Assembly (NCBI GenBank): GCA_025350695.1
Contig: JANXXI010000338.1
Span: 62,001 to 126,000, forward strand
DNA from: Acidobacteriota bacterium
GTDB lineage: Bacteria > Acidobacteriota > Terriglobia > Bryobacterales > Bryobacteraceae
Direction of reading: 5' to 3'
Length of the DNA: 64,000 bases
Below, one piece after another: positions 25,724 to 35,439 of the stretch. A program made the translations under genes and the position numbers. Each line of letters opens with the position of its first letter. Position 1 is the first letter of the stretch. The notes below the pieces were generated by a model, which made no database searches, was not told the DNA's origin, and saw nothing but the letters and a program-made list of their open reading frames with translations.

Positions 25724-28700
25724 ATGTGCGCGGATTCAAATTACCGCTTGTGCTTCCCTAGGTTTGGCGTTGCCCTCTGGCTGATCTTGCTCGCCCCTGT
25801 TTCTGTCGCAGAACGAAACTACTTTCGAACATTTGGAGAGCGTCAAGGGCTGATGAATCCTTTGATTCGGCAGATCAGTCAGGACACAGCGGGCTATCTT
25901 TGGGTTACAACGGCGCACGGGCTATATCGATTTGATGGTGAAGATTTCGAATACATGGCCCACCAAGGACTTACTGCGAACGACATTGCCTGGACCCATG
26001 GGGCCACGGACGGAAGCATATGGGTAGTTGACTCAAAAGGGATTGGCCGGTACAAGGACAAACACTATAAGAAAATTTTTAAGTTTGAAGGGCAACGCGA
26101 ATTTGAAAAATTCCCTCAACGGATCACTTCCGACAAAGAGGGATATCTTTGGTTTATTCGGGGCGCTAACCAATTAGAAAGAACGCCGCTTAAAGGCGAA
26201 GGCGGAGCACAGATGGTGGCCAAGGAACCAGCCGGGTTATGGAGTCTGCTTGCCTTAAGTGACGGATCCATCCTGGCCGGCTGCGGTGAAACACTGTGCA
26301 CTTTCAACAACGGAAGTTGGTCACGGGTGACCACGCCGCTGGGCCGTTATGCGATGCTTCACCAGGCCAAGGACGGGAGTGTCTATGCCAGAAGTAGTTT
26401 TCGCATCTTGAGGCGCGCCCGAGGCGAAGCAGAATTCATGGATATCACGGCTGGGCTTGCGCCACTTAGCGCGGATCAACCTGTTCCGGCTCTCACCACC
26501 GATTTCAATCGTCACTTGATCACCAATACGGCTAAGGGAATTGCCAGACGGAACGGCGAGCGCTGGGAAGTTATTTCAGAAGGTGACGGGTTGAACAACG
26601 AAGTGATTACCGCCGCCTTCACGGATAAAGACGGCGGTATTTGGATTGGAACCTCCAATGGTTTACGGCGCTGGTTGGGTGACGGCGCCTGGCGTGTAAT
26701 CGGAGCCGAAGAGGGTTTGCCACGCCGAGGAGTGGAGAGCGTCGTCGAGGGGCGCGGTCAGGTATGGGTTGGGGCTGGCGTCGCCGGAGTTTATCGGGGC
26801 ACACAGCGGAATAATTCATGGCGATTTGAAGAACTGGAAGGGTCGCTTGCGGCTAATGCGGTTCTGCCGGTGCGGGGCTCACTTTGGATCGGGCTACTTG
26901 CGGGCGGCATCGTTAGTTATGGCCCCGATGCGAGGATTACGAGCGTCAAAGGCGTTGACGCCTCTGCTCGCGTCTACGATTTTTCCATGGACAATGAAGG
27001 GCGAGTGCTTGCCGCCACCACTAAGGGTTTCTATCGTGAGGATTCACCCGGCGTCATGACTGCCCTGCTATCGGGTCAGGAAGTTTACACGATTAGTTAC
27101 AGCTCGAATGGGGACTTCTGGCTTGGTCTCGAAGCCGGTACGGCCCGCCTGCGGAACGGGAAGCTGGAAACCTTCAAAACTGACGATGGACCGGAAAAGC
27201 GCGGCGTCCGGGCCATTCATGGAGCTGCTGACGGTACTGTTTGGATGGGAGCTTGGCGCCAGGACGGACTGCGTGCATACCGCCTGGAAAATGGCGTTTT
27301 GCGGGCGCAAAATTACGAGACTCCATCTGGCGCAAAACTGAGTACGTTCTTCATTCGTAGCGACCACAACAATCGCATGTGGGCTGGTAGCGTTCGTGGA
27401 TTGAACGCGCTTGAAGAAGGGCAATGGCGCAGCTACGGCACAGGACAGGGCTTGGGCGGCGATCAATGCACTGCCGCATGTTTTCTTCGCAATGGCTCAA
27501 TTTGGTTTGCAACTAGCGGAGGCATAGCGCTATTTGAACCGCCCAAAGAAAAACCGTCCTACGATCCTCCGGCCGTTGTGATTAAGAACGCTACCGCGAG
27601 GTTTGGGAAGGAAATCCCTTTAACCGGCGCCGAAATTCCAGCCAATGAGAGCGACGTCAGTGTCGGCTACGCGGTGCTATCCACTGCGCTTGACGCGCCG
27701 CCCGAAGTTCGCTTCCGCTTGGGGCCGAATGAAGCGTGGCGCTGGGCGAAGAATCGGAGGCTGGAATTCCTCAATCTTGCTCCCGGAATGTACCAATTGG
27801 AAATGCAAGCCCACGGTAGGAACGGAAAATGGAGCGGGCAGCCAGCGAGTTTATCCTTTCGGATTCTCCCGCCCTGGTGGCGCACACTTTGGTTCCGCCT
27901 CTTCATCGGGCTTCTGGGTGTTGCCGGGTTCGCCTTGGCGATGCGGCTCAAAGCGCGGCAGGCCGAACGGCAAAACCTGGAACGTTTGAAGGAACTGTTC
28001 GATCAATTTCCTGGGTTTTGTTTCATCGTGGATCCCGCGGGCCGCTTCCTGATGGCGAACAAGGCCTTCCTGACTTGGGCCAAGCTTCGCGAAGAAGAAT
28101 TGATTGGCCACACCTCGCAACAGGTTTTGAAGCCCACGATAGCCGATCACTTTCAGAAGCATCTCGATCTGGCGCGCAAAGGGCAAGAGCCGATGGAGTA
28201 CCTTGACGAATATCATTTCAAGACTGGACTAATTGTTTTGGACGTCACGCTGTTTCCGTTGCGTTCGAAAGGAGCGCGCATTGAAGCGTTCTGTTTGCTC
28301 GCCATTGATATTACGGCCCGCCGCAAGCTAGAACTCGAACGGGAAAACATTTTGAAAGAACTTTCAGCGGCCGATCAGCGCTATCAATTGTTCGTTAAAA
28401 ATAGCACCGAGCAGATCTGGCGGGTCGAACTGGAGCCGCCGATATCCATGCACATGTCAATGCAAGAGTGCATCGACGCAGTTTACGAGCGTGGAATTGT
28501 TCGTGAAGTTAATGAGTCGGCTGCGAAAAGATATGGACTTACACCAGAAGAACTAGTCGGCCGCCCGATGAATCAGGTGCGAGACAAAAACAATCCCGAA
28601 AACGCGGAATCCGACAGGCAATGGTATCGCAGTGGATTTAACATGAAGGATCACGTTGCGGTCAACAAGGATCCTTCCGGCCGCAGGATGGTGCTATTAA

Positions 28701-29938
28701 CCAACACGATTGGGATTGTTGAAGACGGGTTATTGGTGCGCATCTGGGGCATTTCGAGGGATATCACGCAAAGCCGCCGGCTTTCAGAGATGATTGCAAT
28801 CACCGCGGGAGGCGTTGCCGGCGAAATCGAAGGCCGCTTGCTTGACGTGCTTGTGGGGCGATTGGCAACTGTGCTTGAAGCCCAATGCTCCTTTGTGGCG
28901 AAGTTGAATCAAACAAATGAGCGCCTGGAAATCATTTCGGTGTGGGGTGGAGTGCAACCACAGCGGCTCGGCCAACCGCTGACTGGTGAGCCTTCGGACC
29001 GGTTGCTTAATCTAAAGAAAGGGGAAATGTTCACCGGCGAAGCTGCGCGGGCGTTCGACTTCGCAGAGACTTTGCTGGGTTGTCCGCCGAATGCGTGTTG
29101 GGTTGAGCCTTTGGTTACCGCCTCTGGTGAATTGGCCGGCGTCTTGGCGCTTCTTTACGAAACAATGCCAACCGTCGACACCGAGTCGATGGAGGTCCTT
29201 CGTATCTTCGCCACCCGCGCCGCAACCGAATTAGAGAGGTTGAAGGCGGCTGCGGAAGTGCTGCGATACCAGGAACAGCTGCGTGCTTTGACCTCGCGAA
29301 ATCACCAGTTGGTTGAAAAGGAACGGGGGCGCCTAGCGCGTGAGATCCACGACGAACTCGGCCAACATCTCACTGCCATCAAGATAGGCCTGTCCTCCTT
29401 AGGTGGAAAGATAAAGAAGGGCGAGGCGACATCCGCCTTGCCGCTAGTAGACGAATTGAAGGGGTTAATTGACGAGACAGTTACGAGCATCCGGCGCATT
29501 GCAACTGAGCTGCGGCCGCCTGTTCTGGACAATCTTGGTTTGGGGGCCGCTGTTCAATGGCAAGCCAAGGAAACAGAAAAGAGATTGGGAATTCCCGTGG
29601 ATTGCCAGATCACAAGAGTCGATGTTGCCGGCATAATAGCCACAACTGCGTTTCGGATTTTGCAGGAAAGCTTGACCAATGTGTCTCGGCACGCCGACGC
29701 CGCACTGATCGAGGTAGGCTTGACCCAGAGCGACGGAATTTTGCGATTAACGGTTCGCGATGATGGTAAAGGCTTCGATCCGTTAATCTGGAGGCATTCG
29801 TTAGGTTTACTGGGAATGAAGGAAAGAGCCGCGGCCGTTGGTGGTTCCGTGCGGATTACTAGCAGGTTTGGAGAGGGTTCCATTGTCGTCGCGGAATTAC
29901 CCTGCCAACCCCCGAGGGATAATGAGGACGAATGGTGA
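25724..29938 (+). CDS. propeller-type two-component sensor histidine kinase (NarX-like catalytic core)
   Basis: 1404 residues. After a signal sequence (about 12-30) come two seven-bladed Reg_prop propellers (to about 620) with many repeats such as DTAGYLWVTTAHGLYRFDG and KDGGIWIGTSNGLRRW. A Y_Y_Y domain (640-710) ends at a transmembrane helix (FRLFIGLLGVAGFALAM, near 725). The cytoplasmic part has a PAS domain (FPGFCFIVDPAGRF), a second PAS (about 880-1010), a GAF domain (about 1020-1170), a HisKA_3 dimerisation helix with the phospho-His in REIHDELGQHL (near 1209) and a HATPase domain with ESLTNVSRHADA and DDGKGFDP. The stop overlaps the regulator gene by seven bases. The ligand is probably an extracellular glycan or its fragment, by analogy with other Reg_prop sensors. 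Confidence 0.95.
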   Translation: MCADSNYRLCFPRFGVALWLILLAPVSVAERNYFRTFGERQGLMNPLIRQISQDTAGYLWVTTAHGLYRFDGEDFEYMAHQGLTANDIAWTHGATDGSIWVVDSKGIGRYKDKHYKKIFKFEGQREFEKFPQRITSDKEGYLWFIRGANQLERTPLKGEGGAQMVAKEPAGLWSLLALSDGSILAGCGETLCTFNNGSWSRVTTPLGRYAMLHQAKDGSVYARSSFRILRRARGEAEFMDITAGLAPLSADQPVPALTTDFNRHLITNTAKGIARRNGERWEVISEGDGLNNEVITAAFTDKDGGIWIGTSNGLRRWLGDGAWRVIGAEEGLPRRGVESVVEGRGQVWVGAGVAGVYRGTQRNNSWRFEELEGSLAANAVLPVRGSLWIGLLAGGIVSYGPDARITSVKGVDASARVYDFSMDNEGRVLAATTKGFYREDSPGVMTALLSGQEVYTISYSSNGDFWLGLEAGTARLRNGKLETFKTDDGPEKRGVRAIHGAADGTVWMGAWRQDGLRAYRLENGVLRAQNYETPSGAKLSTFFIRSDHNNRMWAGSVRGLNALEEGQWRSYGTGQGLGGDQCTAACFLRNGSIWFATSGGIALFEPPKEKPSYDPPAVVIKNATARFGKEIPLTGAEIPANESDVSVGYAVLSTALDAPPEVRFRLGPNEAWRWAKNRRLEFLNLAPGMYQLEMQAHGRNGKWSGQPASLSFRILPPWWRTLWFRLFIGLLGVAGFALAMRLKARQAERQNLERLKELFDQFPGFCFIVDPAGRFLMANKAFLTWAKLREEELIGHTSQQVLKPTIADHFQKHLDLARKGQEPMEYLDEYHFKTGLIVLDVTLFPLRSKGARIEAFCLLAIDITARRKLELERENILKELSAADQRYQLFVKNSTEQIWRVELEPPISMHMSMQECIDAVYERGIVREVNESAAKRYGLTPEELVGRPMNQVRDKNNPENAESDRQWYRSGFNMKDHVAVNKDPSGRRMVLLTNTIGIVEDGLLVRIWGISRDITQSRRLSEMIAITAGGVAGEIEGRLLDVLVGRLATVLEAQCSFVAKLNQTNERLEIISVWGGVQPQRLGQPLTGEPSDRLLNLKKGEMFTGEAARAFDFAETLLGCPPNACWVEPLVTASGELAGVLALLYETMPTVDTESMEVLRIFATRAATELERLKAAAEVLRYQEQLRALTSRNHQLVEKERGRLAREIHDELGQHLTAIKIGLSSLGGKIKKGEATSALPLVDELKGLIDETVTSIRRIATELRPPVLDNLGLGAAVQWQAKETEKRLGIPVDCQITRVDVAGIIATTAFRILQESLTNVSRHADAALIEVGLTQSDGILRLTVRDDGKGFDPLIWRHSLGLLGMKERAAAVGGSVRITSRFGEGSIVVAELPCQPPRDNEDEW

Positions 29939-30561
29939 TTCGAGTTCTGATGGCCGATGATCACCCGATTGTGCGCAAGGGCCTGGAAATGATTCTTTCG
30001 GAACAGCTCGATTTCGTCGTACATGGTGTGGGGACATTTCCGGAGCTTCGCGCCGAGTTGATGCATCAAGCTCCCGATGTGCTTCTGCTGGACGTGAATA
30101 TGCCCGGCGGCAGCGGTCTGGAAATGATTGGCGAAGCAAAAAAGCTTTACCCCAATCTACCCGTTCTGGTTCTGAGCATCTATTCAGAAGATCAGTTTGG
30201 CGTACGAGCAATTCTTGCGGGCGCCAGCGGTTACCTCACAAAAGAGAGCGCTCCGGATCAAATGGTGAACGCCATCAAGGCTTTGAAGAATGGAAAGCGC
30301 TTCATTAGCCCGGAGTTGGCGGAGGCCTTAGCTGATTATGTGCAAAGGCCAGATGGCAAAAAGGAGCGACACGATACCTTGTCGGAGCGAGAGCTTTCTG
30401 TCTTAAAAATGATCGCCTCGGGAATGTCCACCGGCGACATCGCCAAATCGCTAAACCTCAGTCCTAAGACCGTAAGCACATACCGGTCCCGAATTTTAGA
30501 AAAAATGCGGCTGCATTCGAATGCCGACCTCACACGGTACGTAATAGACAATAAATTATGA
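29932..30561 (+). CDS. NarL/FixJ-family response regulator
   Basis: 209 residues: a receiver domain with the acidic pair D9-D10, phosphoacceptor D54 (VLLLDVNMPGG) and Lys in YLTKES near 103, then a LuxR-type helix-turn-helix (about 143-205) with LSERELSVLKMIASGMST and the recognition helix LSPKTVSTYRSRI. Its start lies inside the kinase gene's end, so the two are translationally coupled and form a cognate pair. DNA targets are unknown; nearby exported proteins or receptors are candidates. Confidence 0.95.
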   Translation: MVIRVLMADDHPIVRKGLEMILSEQLDFVVHGVGTFPELRAELMHQAPDVLLLDVNMPGGSGLEMIGEAKKLYPNLPVLVLSIYSEDQFGVRAILAGASGYLTKESAPDQMVNAIKALKNGKRFISPELAEALADYVQRPDGKKERHDTLSERELSVLKMIASGMSTGDIAKSLNLSPKTVSTYRSRILEKMRLHSNADLTRYVIDNKL

Positions 30562-30643
30562 CGGAATAGGTCGGCACTTTCCTACACAATACGAAGGCAA
30601 GTAAGACTAGGTCGAAGATCGAATCTGGCATCCACTATCCTAA

Positions 30644-30878
30644 ATGGCAAGCCGTGCCGTAGTTGACCTGCAGCTGGACGAAGGGTCCGGTTGGGTCGTA
30701 TTGGATGGATGGGACGTTGGGAGCGCGGACGCGGGTCATTCTAACCAACCACGATTCAGAACCCTTTCGCGCTAAGGCCAAACGACGGGGTGTGACCCAT
30801 TTTTTCGACAAGTCCAATGAATTTGATTTATTTCTGGATACCTTGAAAGCGTTGTCAGTGGAATCTGAGACTGCCTAG
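30644..30878 (+). pseudogene. frameshifted remnant of a response-regulator receiver domain
   Basis: Two frames together encode the second half of a receiver domain. The first (from ATG 30644) reads VVDLQLDEGSGWVVLD, matching the phosphoacceptor loop. The second (open from about 30663 to the TAG at 30878) reads RVILTNHDSEPFRAKAKRRG, then VTHFFDKSNEFDLFLDTLKAL, matching the rest with the conserved Lys. The join needs a frameshift near 30700. The N-terminal half of the domain (first ~45 residues) is absent. It lies just after the active regulator, so it is probably a decayed gene of the same signalling locus, not a duplicate of it (the sequence differs). Confidence 0.7.
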
Positions 30879-31060
30879 GCATATTCCCGCAAGCAGATCG
30901 TCCATTGCAGCCCTGTCATCAAGCCTCAGCCTTCGGTTATTCTCGAGCCATACTCCGTTACTGCCGAGGTGCGTCCTAGGTAGGTTGTTGGGCTAGATTG
31001 GCGGCGCACTTCGAGTCGCCCCTCTAATTTTTCCACGTTTGGTTCCTTTGCTTTGTCGAA

Positions 31061-34000
31061 CTAAAAGTTAAGTTTCAACGCCAACTGAATTACTCGCCAG
31101 CTTTCCCCGTTCTGATTCGTTGTCGCCGAACTTGCCGTTGACAAAGTGACACAACAGGCTTGCCCAAAAACGCCCGAAGTGATTGCCGGGCTCCCTACAC
31201 TGGCATCGCGCGGATTGCGGAAGTTCGGGTGGTTCAGCGCGTTAAACAGTTCGGTGCGAAATACCATTTTCACGCGCTCGGTCAGCCGAAATCCCTTCGT
31301 AATGCCCGCATCCAAATTCCAGTACGACGGGCCTTGGAAGATGTTGCGGCCAAGCCCGACGTCGCCGGGATTGGGGAACGTGAACGCATCGGCGTTGGCG
31401 AAGTACACTGGGCCAACCACGCCTTCCTTGCTCTGTAGTTGAGCAACGGGAAGCGACGCGCCAGGCTTCAGCGCCGCCCGCGATTGTGACGAGTTGTTCG
31501 CTGTCAATGCACCGGACCGAACACTAAATGGCTCGCCCGATTGGTAAGTGTAAATACCGTTCCAGCTCCACCCGCCGATCACCATATCCACGGCGCGAGG
31601 GGCGCTCGAAAACATCTTCTTACCCTTACCGAACGGCAGTTCGTAAATACCTGTGACATTCAAAACATGGCGTTGGTCGAAGTCCGAACGGGCGCGTTCA
31701 TTGCGGTAATTTCGGCCGTCAACAGGCGTGCGGGAATTGGTTGTAGTGAGACCGCCCCCCACGGTGGAGCCGACAGGATCGATGGAAAGATTGTCGATCG
31801 ACTTACTCAGCGTGTAAGAACCACCGAGGAGCAACCCCGCCGCATCGTAACGCTTGCGGAAGGTGAACTGCGCGGCATGGTAGTTCGAATCGCCGCCATT
31901 GTCGATGACCAAGATCTGGTTGAACTGTTGATTGGGGCGCAGCTTTGCCGCAACGGTTGTCTGCTCCACGCGTCCGGCAAAGCTTCCTGCTGCATTCTGG
32001 CTCAGTTCGGTTGCGGTATTGGACGCGGTAAGGAATGCCTGGTTGACTATGCCTTGCTGCAAAATCGGCACGGCTACTGCGCCAGTGCAAGCGCCGCCGC
32101 CAACGGTAAGTGTTCCGTCGGCCCGGCAGCCGGCGATGGCAACGTTCTTCTGCATGGCAAGGAAGGATGGCAGGATGGGTTTTGCGTCGATTTGATTGGC
32201 ATCCCACGAACGGTACAAGCGAACGCCACGACGGCCAACATAACCCGCTGAGACAACGTAACCCATCGGCAGTTCGCGTTGAATCGTTAAGTTCCATTGA
32301 TGTACGGTGGGCAGCTTCATGTATGGATCAAACACGCGCACGTTTGGCGAGTTGGTTAACGTCTGCACGGGTGGAGTCAAGAACGTGGAAGGCTTCTGTG
32401 TAGGCGCCGTCATTTCGTTCGGAAAGCCCGAACCAAGACGGACATCTTTTACTGGCTGGCATCCTGCGGTGGTACTCAGTGCTCCGTTTGCGCCGGAGAA
32501 TGACGAGTTGCAAGTGAACGTCTGCCCTGGTACGGAGGCCGCAACGGAAGTGACGGAGAAGCTGCTCAGCGGGTCGAACGAAATTCCGTAGCCGGAGCGG
32601 ATCACTGTCTTCGTGGAATTGCGAGGAGACCAAGTGAAGCCGAAGCGCGGTGCAATGGCGCCGGCATTAAAGTTCTGGAACCAACGGTCTGCGTTGACGA
32701 AAGTCACCGGACCTTGGCTGCCGTCAATGGCCTTGTTCGGTACATAGGCGCGGCCGCCAGCCTCGCTGGGCGGAGGATTCAGTTCCCAGCGGAAACCATA
32801 GTTCAAAGTGAAGTTTGGGCGGAATTTGAATTCGTCCTGAGCGAACACGTTGTATTGCTTCGAACGCTGGCCCTGCGCCCATAGTGTGACGCCTTCGCCG
32901 GAACGGAACGGCAGGAAGGTGTCGTTTCTTAAGTCGCCCAAGAACACTTGGGTGAGTCCAGCGGGTATGCCCAATAAGTCATTAACCGTCCCTTGCAGCC
33001 GGTTCAAATCGGTGGAAGAGATACCGGCTGCGGTGGCCGAGGCCAGCGCCGGAAGATTGAAAGCGGCCGAAGGGGCGCGCGTCGTTCGCGACAGCGAAAT
33101 GGCTGGGGTCAAGCTGGTGCCGCCAACGTCCCCGCGCTGATCGTTATGTTGGTACATACGGATATTTAGGCCGAAACGCATCACATGTTTGCCATTCAGG
33201 TAGCTGAGGTTTTCCACAATCTGTGGCGTGTTCACCGCGCGATAAGTGCGTGGGTTGGACGTGTAATCCACCGTTGAGTTGTTGAATGTGAAACGAGGCG
33301 TGTTGGGGAACAGCGGATTGGTTTCGCCTTGCGTAAACAGAAACTGCCAACGTGAGAAGCCCAAAGTCAGCTCGTTCACCAATCGCGGCGACAGAACGCT
33401 CCGGAAGCCAAGCGCCACGTTGTTAGCCGGACGAAACACTTCGCCGCGCGCCGGATAGCCTGGGATCACAACAGGGCGGCTGTTGGCCGGATCGCCATTC
33501 AGGCTGTTCTGTTCGGCGCCAAGCCAGCGGAAGAATGCCGAATGCTTTTCGCTGATCGTGTGATCGACTCGTAACATGTATTGCGGACCACGAACGCGAA
33601 CCGGCGTATTCCATTGATAGTTGCCGAGGTTGAGGCCGTCACCGGAGTTGTAGGAATTTGGCGCAGGGTAGCCGCCGAGCACCTTGTTCACCGCCGAATC
33701 AATCCCCGCCTTCGCAGGATCATTGGCGAAAATGTTGTACGTCGCAATGCAGTTCACATCGCCCGCGCCGCCGCAATTGCGAACGCCCGCCGCGTATTGA
33801 CCGGTGCGAGGATCAACCAATAGCGATGAATTCTGCGTGATCCTCTGTCCGCCAATCACTAGCGGAGTTTTCGGGTCAGCCACAAAGTAGCGGTACAGCC
33901 CGGAGAGTGCTGACGGGCTATAGAGATTGACAGGGCCGAAGATCTTGTCAACTGGATCGGCGAAGTTCACTTGCTGCCCTTGCCAGCTTCCAAAAAAGAA

Positions 34001-34873
34001 CGTCTTATTGCGCCGCACAGGTCCGCCAATTTCAAATCCATACTGGTTCAGTTGAATAATCGGCTTCGTAGCGCCTTGTGCGTTTGAATAGAACTCCTGT
34101 GCATTTAGCGCTGTGTTGCGAAAAAACTCAAAGACCGAACCATGAAAGGCATTTGTGCCGGAGCGTGTGGCGATGGAAACATTCGCTCCGGAGTTGCGCC
34201 CCTCTTCCGAGGTTGGGTTGGACGTGGTTACCTTGAACTCCTGGACGTTATCGGGGTTCAGCCGGAAGATGTTGTTAGTTGGATTTGGGTTAGTGGATTC
34301 GTTGGCTTCAATACCATCGATGGTGACGTTCACCGCGCCGGATCGAGCTCCGTTCACATTCACCGTATTCCCGGAGCGCTGCACCACGCCTGGTTCATAG
34401 ATCAACAAATTTAGAGGATTGCGGCCATTCAAAGGCAGGCTGACGATTGCCCGCTGCTCAATCACGTTGCCGATACTTGCATTGGCGGTTTGCAGCGTTT
34501 CAGCCGAGGCGACCACAGAGACGCTTTCGCTGGCCGCGCCCACTTCAAGCGCCACATCGACCACGATCGGTGTATTGATTTGCACCGTGTTTCCACTGCG
34601 CGTGAAGCTCTTGAAACCGGCGGACTCCACCTTAACGGAATAAGAGCCCACGTTGATGGCCGGAAATACGAAGACGCCAGCGTTGGTTGTACTCTGGCGT
34701 TGAACGATGCCCGTGGCATCGTTGAGAAGTGTGACCTGGGCGCCTGCGACGACGGCGCCGGAGGCGTCGCGAACGGTACCAGAAAGTTGTGATGTCGATG
34801 TTTGAGCTGCCGTATACGTAGCAGTGATCAGCAATGCGACCGTAAGGCGCAAGGCGTTCTGAAGAGTAGGCAT
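31061..34873 (-). CDS. TonB-dependent receptor with N-terminal carboxypeptidase-regulatory domain
   Basis: 1270 residues, complete. Signal peptide (about 1-23), then a carboxypeptidase regulatory-like (CarboxypepD_reg) domain (about 28-115: GTVRDASGAVVAGAQVTLLN), a plug domain with RAIVSLPLNGRNPLNLLIY and a SGAVNVTIDGIEANES stretch, and a large beta-barrel from about 250 ending RVIQLALKLNF. It imports an unknown large solute across the outer membrane with TonB. The exported cupin and lipoxygenase-family genes lie upstream on the same strand, with 90 bases between this start and the cupin stop. Confidence 0.93.
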   Translation of the reverse strand: MPTLQNALRLTVALLITATYTAAQTSTSQLSGTVRDASGAVVAGAQVTLLNDATGIVQRQSTTNAGVFVFPAINVGSYSVKVESAGFKSFTRSGNTVQINTPIVVDVALEVGAASESVSVVASAETLQTANASIGNVIEQRAIVSLPLNGRNPLNLLIYEPGVVQRSGNTVNVNGARSGAVNVTIDGIEANESTNPNPTNNIFRLNPDNVQEFKVTTSNPTSEEGRNSGANVSIATRSGTNAFHGSVFEFFRNTALNAQEFYSNAQGATKPIIQLNQYGFEIGGPVRRNKTFFFGSWQGQQVNFADPVDKIFGPVNLYSPSALSGLYRYFVADPKTPLVIGGQRITQNSSLLVDPRTGQYAAGVRNCGGAGDVNCIATYNIFANDPAKAGIDSAVNKVLGGYPAPNSYNSGDGLNLGNYQWNTPVRVRGPQYMLRVDHTISEKHSAFFRWLGAEQNSLNGDPANSRPVVIPGYPARGEVFRPANNVALGFRSVLSPRLVNELTLGFSRWQFLFTQGETNPLFPNTPRFTFNNSTVDYTSNPRTYRAVNTPQIVENLSYLNGKHVMRFGLNIRMYQHNDQRGDVGGTSLTPAISLSRTTRAPSAAFNLPALASATAAGISSTDLNRLQGTVNDLLGIPAGLTQVFLGDLRNDTFLPFRSGEGVTLWAQGQRSKQYNVFAQDEFKFRPNFTLNYGFRWELNPPPSEAGGRAYVPNKAIDGSQGPVTFVNADRWFQNFNAGAIAPRFGFTWSPRNSTKTVIRSGYGISFDPLSSFSVTSVAASVPGQTFTCNSSFSGANGALSTTAGCQPVKDVRLGSGFPNEMTAPTQKPSTFLTPPVQTLTNSPNVRVFDPYMKLPTVHQWNLTIQRELPMGYVVSAGYVGRRGVRLYRSWDANQIDAKPILPSFLAMQKNVAIAGCRADGTLTVGGGACTGAVAVPILQQGIVNQAFLTASNTATELSQNAAGSFAGRVEQTTVAAKLRPNQQFNQILVIDNGGDSNYHAAQFTFRKRYDAAGLLLGGSYTLSKSIDNLSIDPVGSTVGGGLTTTNSRTPVDGRNYRNERARSDFDQRHVLNVTGIYELPFGKGKKMFSSAPRAVDMVIGGWSWNGIYTYQSGEPFSVRSGALTANNSSQSRAALKPGASLPVAQLQSKEGVVGPVYFANADAFTFPNPGDVGLGRNIFQGPSYWNLDAGITKGFRLTERVKMVFRTELFNALNHPNFRNPRDASVGSPAITSGVFGQACCVTLSTASSATTNQNGESWRVIQLALKLNF

Positions 34874-34963
34874 AGTGAACCTTCCTGAAGAATAACGATG
34901 CTTAATGGTAGCGCGACTTTGCCTCCAAGATCAGCGATCCCAGGTTCACAATCGACCAACTCC

Positions 34964-35386
34964 CTATTTCGGAGTGGACCCTGTAACTGAGCGAATCACA
35001 TAGTAAGTGGCCCTTGTCGCGCCAACGTTTTTCATTCCATGTTCATCGTTCGATGCAAAGAACAATATAGAACCGGGTCCGGCGCGCTCAGTCTTACCGC
35101 CGTGCAACACCTCCAGTACGCCTTCTTTGAGGATCACGATCTCCTCATCCGGGTGCCGGTGCGGGGCATGGGGCGACAGGCCCGCTTCGATGGTTGTTAT
35201 GTGGGCTTCGAAGTTTGTGAACGTGGCGGTTGGTCCGTCCGTCACTTCGCGCCGTTCCCCGGTTTTGGTGGCTTTCGCGGCCAACTGGGTCCATTCAAAT
35301 ACAGTGCTGCCCAAGGGCGCGGTGCGCTTGGCCGATTGCGCGGCAACAACCAGCGCACCGATTGAGAATATGATTATGGATCTCAC
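34964..35386 (-). CDS. exported cupin domain protein
   Basis: 140 residues from the GTG at 35386, which gives a good signal peptide (MRSIIIFSIGALVVAAQSA); a TTG at 35404 would add six residues. The cupin barrel has the first metal motif in PHAPHRHPDEEIVILKEG (His, His, Glu) and the second His in NDEHGMKNVG, so a metal site is likely. The substrate is unknown. It is 53 bases downstream of the lipoxygenase-family gene in the same direction, and may share its transcript. Confidence 0.8.
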   Translation of the reverse strand: MRSIIIFSIGALVVAAQSAKRTAPLGSTVFEWTQLAAKATKTGERREVTDGPTATFTNFEAHITTIEAGLSPHAPHRHPDEEIVILKEGVLEVLHGGKTERAGPGSILFFASNDEHGMKNVGATRATYYVIRSVTGSTPK

Positions 35387-35439
35387 GCATGCAAGTATAC
35401 ACAACCTGGCATGCTTATCCGCTTGCCCGCAACATTATT

